From Chelativorans xinjiangensis (GTDB lineage Bacteria > Pseudomonadota > Alphaproteobacteria > Rhizobiales > Rhizobiaceae): a stretch of DNA of 64,000 nt. The stretch lies in assembly GCF_009812055.1 (NCBI RefSeq), contig NZ_WQNH01000022.1, forward strand, positions 31,351 to 95,350, written 5' to 3'. Below the pieces are notes generated by a model that searched no databases, was not told where the DNA came from, and worked only from the letters and a program-made list of their open reading frames with translations. Both the position numbers and the translations under genes were made by a program. Each line of letters starts with the position of its first letter. The stretch's first letter is position 1. Shown here piece by piece: positions 62,632 through 64,000 of the stretch.

Positions 62632-63903
62632 GTGGCCGCCGAGATAGAGCCGCGTCGCCTTTTCGAGGATCTCTTCCGTGCGGCCGTCGCCGCCGCCGAT
62701 CCGATGGAAATCATCCCAGACTTCCTCCCCGCCCGCCCCAAGGGCCGCACCGTCGTCGTCGGTGCCGGCAAGGGGGCGGCGCAGATGGCGCGGGCTTTCG
62801 AGGAGGCGTGGGATGGGCCGCTCGAAGGCGCCGTCGTCACGCGCTACGGCTACGGCGCGCCGACGGAGCGGATCGCGGTGATCGAAGCCGCCCACCCGGT
62901 GCCGGATGCCGCGGGGCTGAAGGGTGCGCGGCGGCTCCTGAAGCTCGTCGAAGGGCTGACGGCGGACGATCTGGTGGTGGCGCTCGTCTGCGGCGGCGGC
63001 TCGGCGCTTCTGCCCGCTCCGCCGTCCGGCCTGAGGCTGGAGGACGAGATCGCCGTCAACGAGGCGCTGCTCGCCTCCGGCGCCCCCATTTCGGCCATGA
63101 ACACCGTGCGCAAGCACCTCTCCGTCATCAAGGGCGGCCGGCTGGCCGCGACCGCACACCCGGCGCGCGTCGTCTCGCTGATCGTTTCCGACATTCCGGG
63201 CGACAACCCGGCGCTCGTCTCCTCCGGCCCCACCGTGCCGGACGCCGCGAACCGGCAGGACGCGCTTGCCGTCGTCGAGGCATGGCGGCTGCGGCTGCCT
63301 CCGGCAGCGCTGCGCCATCTGCATTCGCCGCAAGCGGATGCGCCGACGCCCGACGACCCGCGATTTGCCGGCAACGAGGTGCACATCGTCGCCTCCGCCG
63401 CCCGCTCGCTGGAGGCCGCCGCCGCCGCCGCGCAGGCGCACGGCATTACGCCGGTGATCCTCTCCGACGCCATCGAGGGCGAGGCGCGCGAGGTTGGGCG
63501 GGTGCACGCGGCGATCGCCCGCGAGGTGGCGCTGCGCGACCGGCCGTTCCGGAAGCCGGTGCTCATGCTCTCGGGCGGCGAGACGACGGTCACCATCTGC
63601 GAGAAAGGCGGGCGCGGCGGGCGCAATAGCGAATTCCTGCTGGCGCTCGCGCTGGGCGTGGAGGGCGCCGCCGATATCGCCGCCTTCGCTGCCGATACGG
63701 ACGGCATCGACGGGTCGGAGGAGAATGCCGGCGCCTTCGCCGACCATACCACCGCCGCCCGGCTGCGCGCGGCCGGTCACGACCCCAAGGCGCTGCTTGC
63801 AAGACACGACGCCTGGGGCGCGTTTAATGCGCTGGGGGACCTGTTCGTGCCGGGGCCGACGGGGACGAATGTGAACGACCTGCGGGCGGTGCTGATAAGG
63901 TGA
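62632..63903 (+). CDS. Glycerate 2-kinase, MOFRL/TtuD type
   Basis: A 423-residue protein with GTG start behind AGGAGGGA. N-terminal VVGAGKGAAQMARAFEE, central CGGGSALLPAPPSGL and VRKHLSVIKGGRLA, and C-terminal MOFRL domain GGETTVTICEKGGRGGRNSEFLL and ADTDGIDGSEENAGA. The enzyme phosphorylates D-glycerate to 2-phosphoglycerate. At the end of a purine cluster it would channel glyoxylate released by AllA through tartronate semialdehyde; the carboligase and reductase are not in view. Confidence 0.9.
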   Translation: MAAEIEPRRLFEDLFRAAVAAADPMEIIPDFLPARPKGRTVVVGAGKGAAQMARAFEEAWDGPLEGAVVTRYGYGAPTERIAVIEAAHPVPDAAGLKGARRLLKLVEGLTADDLVVALVCGGGSALLPAPPSGLRLEDEIAVNEALLASGAPISAMNTVRKHLSVIKGGRLAATAHPARVVSLIVSDIPGDNPALVSSGPTVPDAANRQDALAVVEAWRLRLPPAALRHLHSPQADAPTPDDPRFAGNEVHIVASAARSLEAAAAAAQAHGITPVILSDAIEGEAREVGRVHAAIAREVALRDRPFRKPVLMLSGGETTVTICEKGGRGGRNSEFLLALALGVEGAADIAAFAADTDGIDGSEENAGAFADHTTAARLRAAGHDPKALLARHDAWGAFNALGDLFVPGPTGTNVNDLRAVLIR

Positions 63904-63926
63904 TGCCCCGCCCTAGTCACGTGAAT

Positions 63927-64000
63927 CTAAAGTTCGCCACATAAGGTCTGCTCTGTTTTTTGGCAGAAGCGTTTGACTGATGAGAGGATCTCGTCGGCGG
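63927..64000 (-). mobile_element. C-terminal end of an IS630-type transposase (truncated by window edge)
   Basis: On the minus strand the frame entering at base 64000 reads ADEILSSVKRFCQKTEQTL, then CGEL and TAG at 63927-63929. This tail (ADEIL-SVKRFC) is typical of IS630-family transposases in Rhizobiales. A CTAG at 63912-63915 just outside could be the TA target side. Only 24 codons are visible. Confidence 0.6.

Noticed and set aside
61513..63807. 764-residue open frame opposite guaD and glycerate kinase
   Set aside because: His/Arg/Gly-rich shadow; both genes on the plus strand carry full catalytic motifs.

Overview
The window is a GC-rich bacterial chromosome segment from an alphaproteobacterium. 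It most resembles the Hyphomicrobiales (Rhizobiales; Mesorhizobium/Phyllobacteriaceae type). The evidence is a soxBDAG sarcosine oxidase operon, a three-gene transhydrogenase (pntAA-pntAB-pntB) behind an aa3-oxidase subunit IV gene, a fused allantoinase/OHCU decarboxylase, membrane urate hydroxylase, and dispersed palindromic intergenic repeats of the rhizobial mosaic type. Genus cannot be fixed from sequence reading alone. No rRNA, tRNA or CRISPR array was seen.

Layout. 1-2061: end of a Cys-rich HTH regulator, an MFS exporter and a small duplicated-motif protein. 2120-7424: soxBDAG (minus strand). 7634-11100: SDR dehydrogenase, rpsU, TPR lipoprotein, DUF992 protein, vapBC. 11209-14633: coxIV-like gene and pntAA-AB-B. 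14841-16619: methyltransferase and a prokaryotic glutamate-receptor-like channel. 16622-24941: a branched-chain-type ABC transporter operon with an acyl-CoA synthetase, split by an opposite-strand hicAB. 25145-29183: Crp/Fnr regulator, FeeM-like acyltransferase and a GGDEF-EAL protein. 29276-36952: fused indolepyruvate-type oxidoreductase and a TRAP transporter. 37243-43441: class-I amidotransferase, a small secreted protein, 2-hydroxyacid dehydrogenase, xylBA. 43787-49075: small ORF, IclR regulator with pcaIJF, then two toxin-antitoxin modules. 49088-63903: a purine catabolic island. The right edge enters an IS630-type transposase.

How the genes work together. The purine island covers guanine to xanthine (guaD), xanthine to urate (xdhAB), urate to 5-hydroxyisourate (membrane puuD), then uraH, uraD, puuE, allE and allA to glyoxylate, with a glycerate kinase to feed glyoxylate carbon to central metabolism. 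A LysR gene sits divergent to puuD. A nearly identical AT-rich 16-mer occurs in both divergent control regions of the island, which suggests one regulator. Xylose (xylBA), sarcosine (sox), 3-oxoadipate (pcaIJF) and 2-oxoacid or aryl-pyruvate (TRAP plus oxidoreductase) utilisation complete a catabolic picture.

Most notable points: xdhC is frameshifted by a 169-bp insertion that is the remnant of a local tandem duplication. Two toxin genes (hicA, brnT) carry inactivating changes next to intact antitoxins. hicAB sits exactly at the former overlap of two operon genes, flanked by an imperfect direct repeat. At least three families of palindromic repeats are dispersed here, two of them fused head to tail beside xdhC. 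No wholly new defence or biosynthetic system was recognised. The best candidates for new biology are the glutamate-receptor-like channel, the FeeM/GGDEF-EAL pair and the putative purine-regulon operator.
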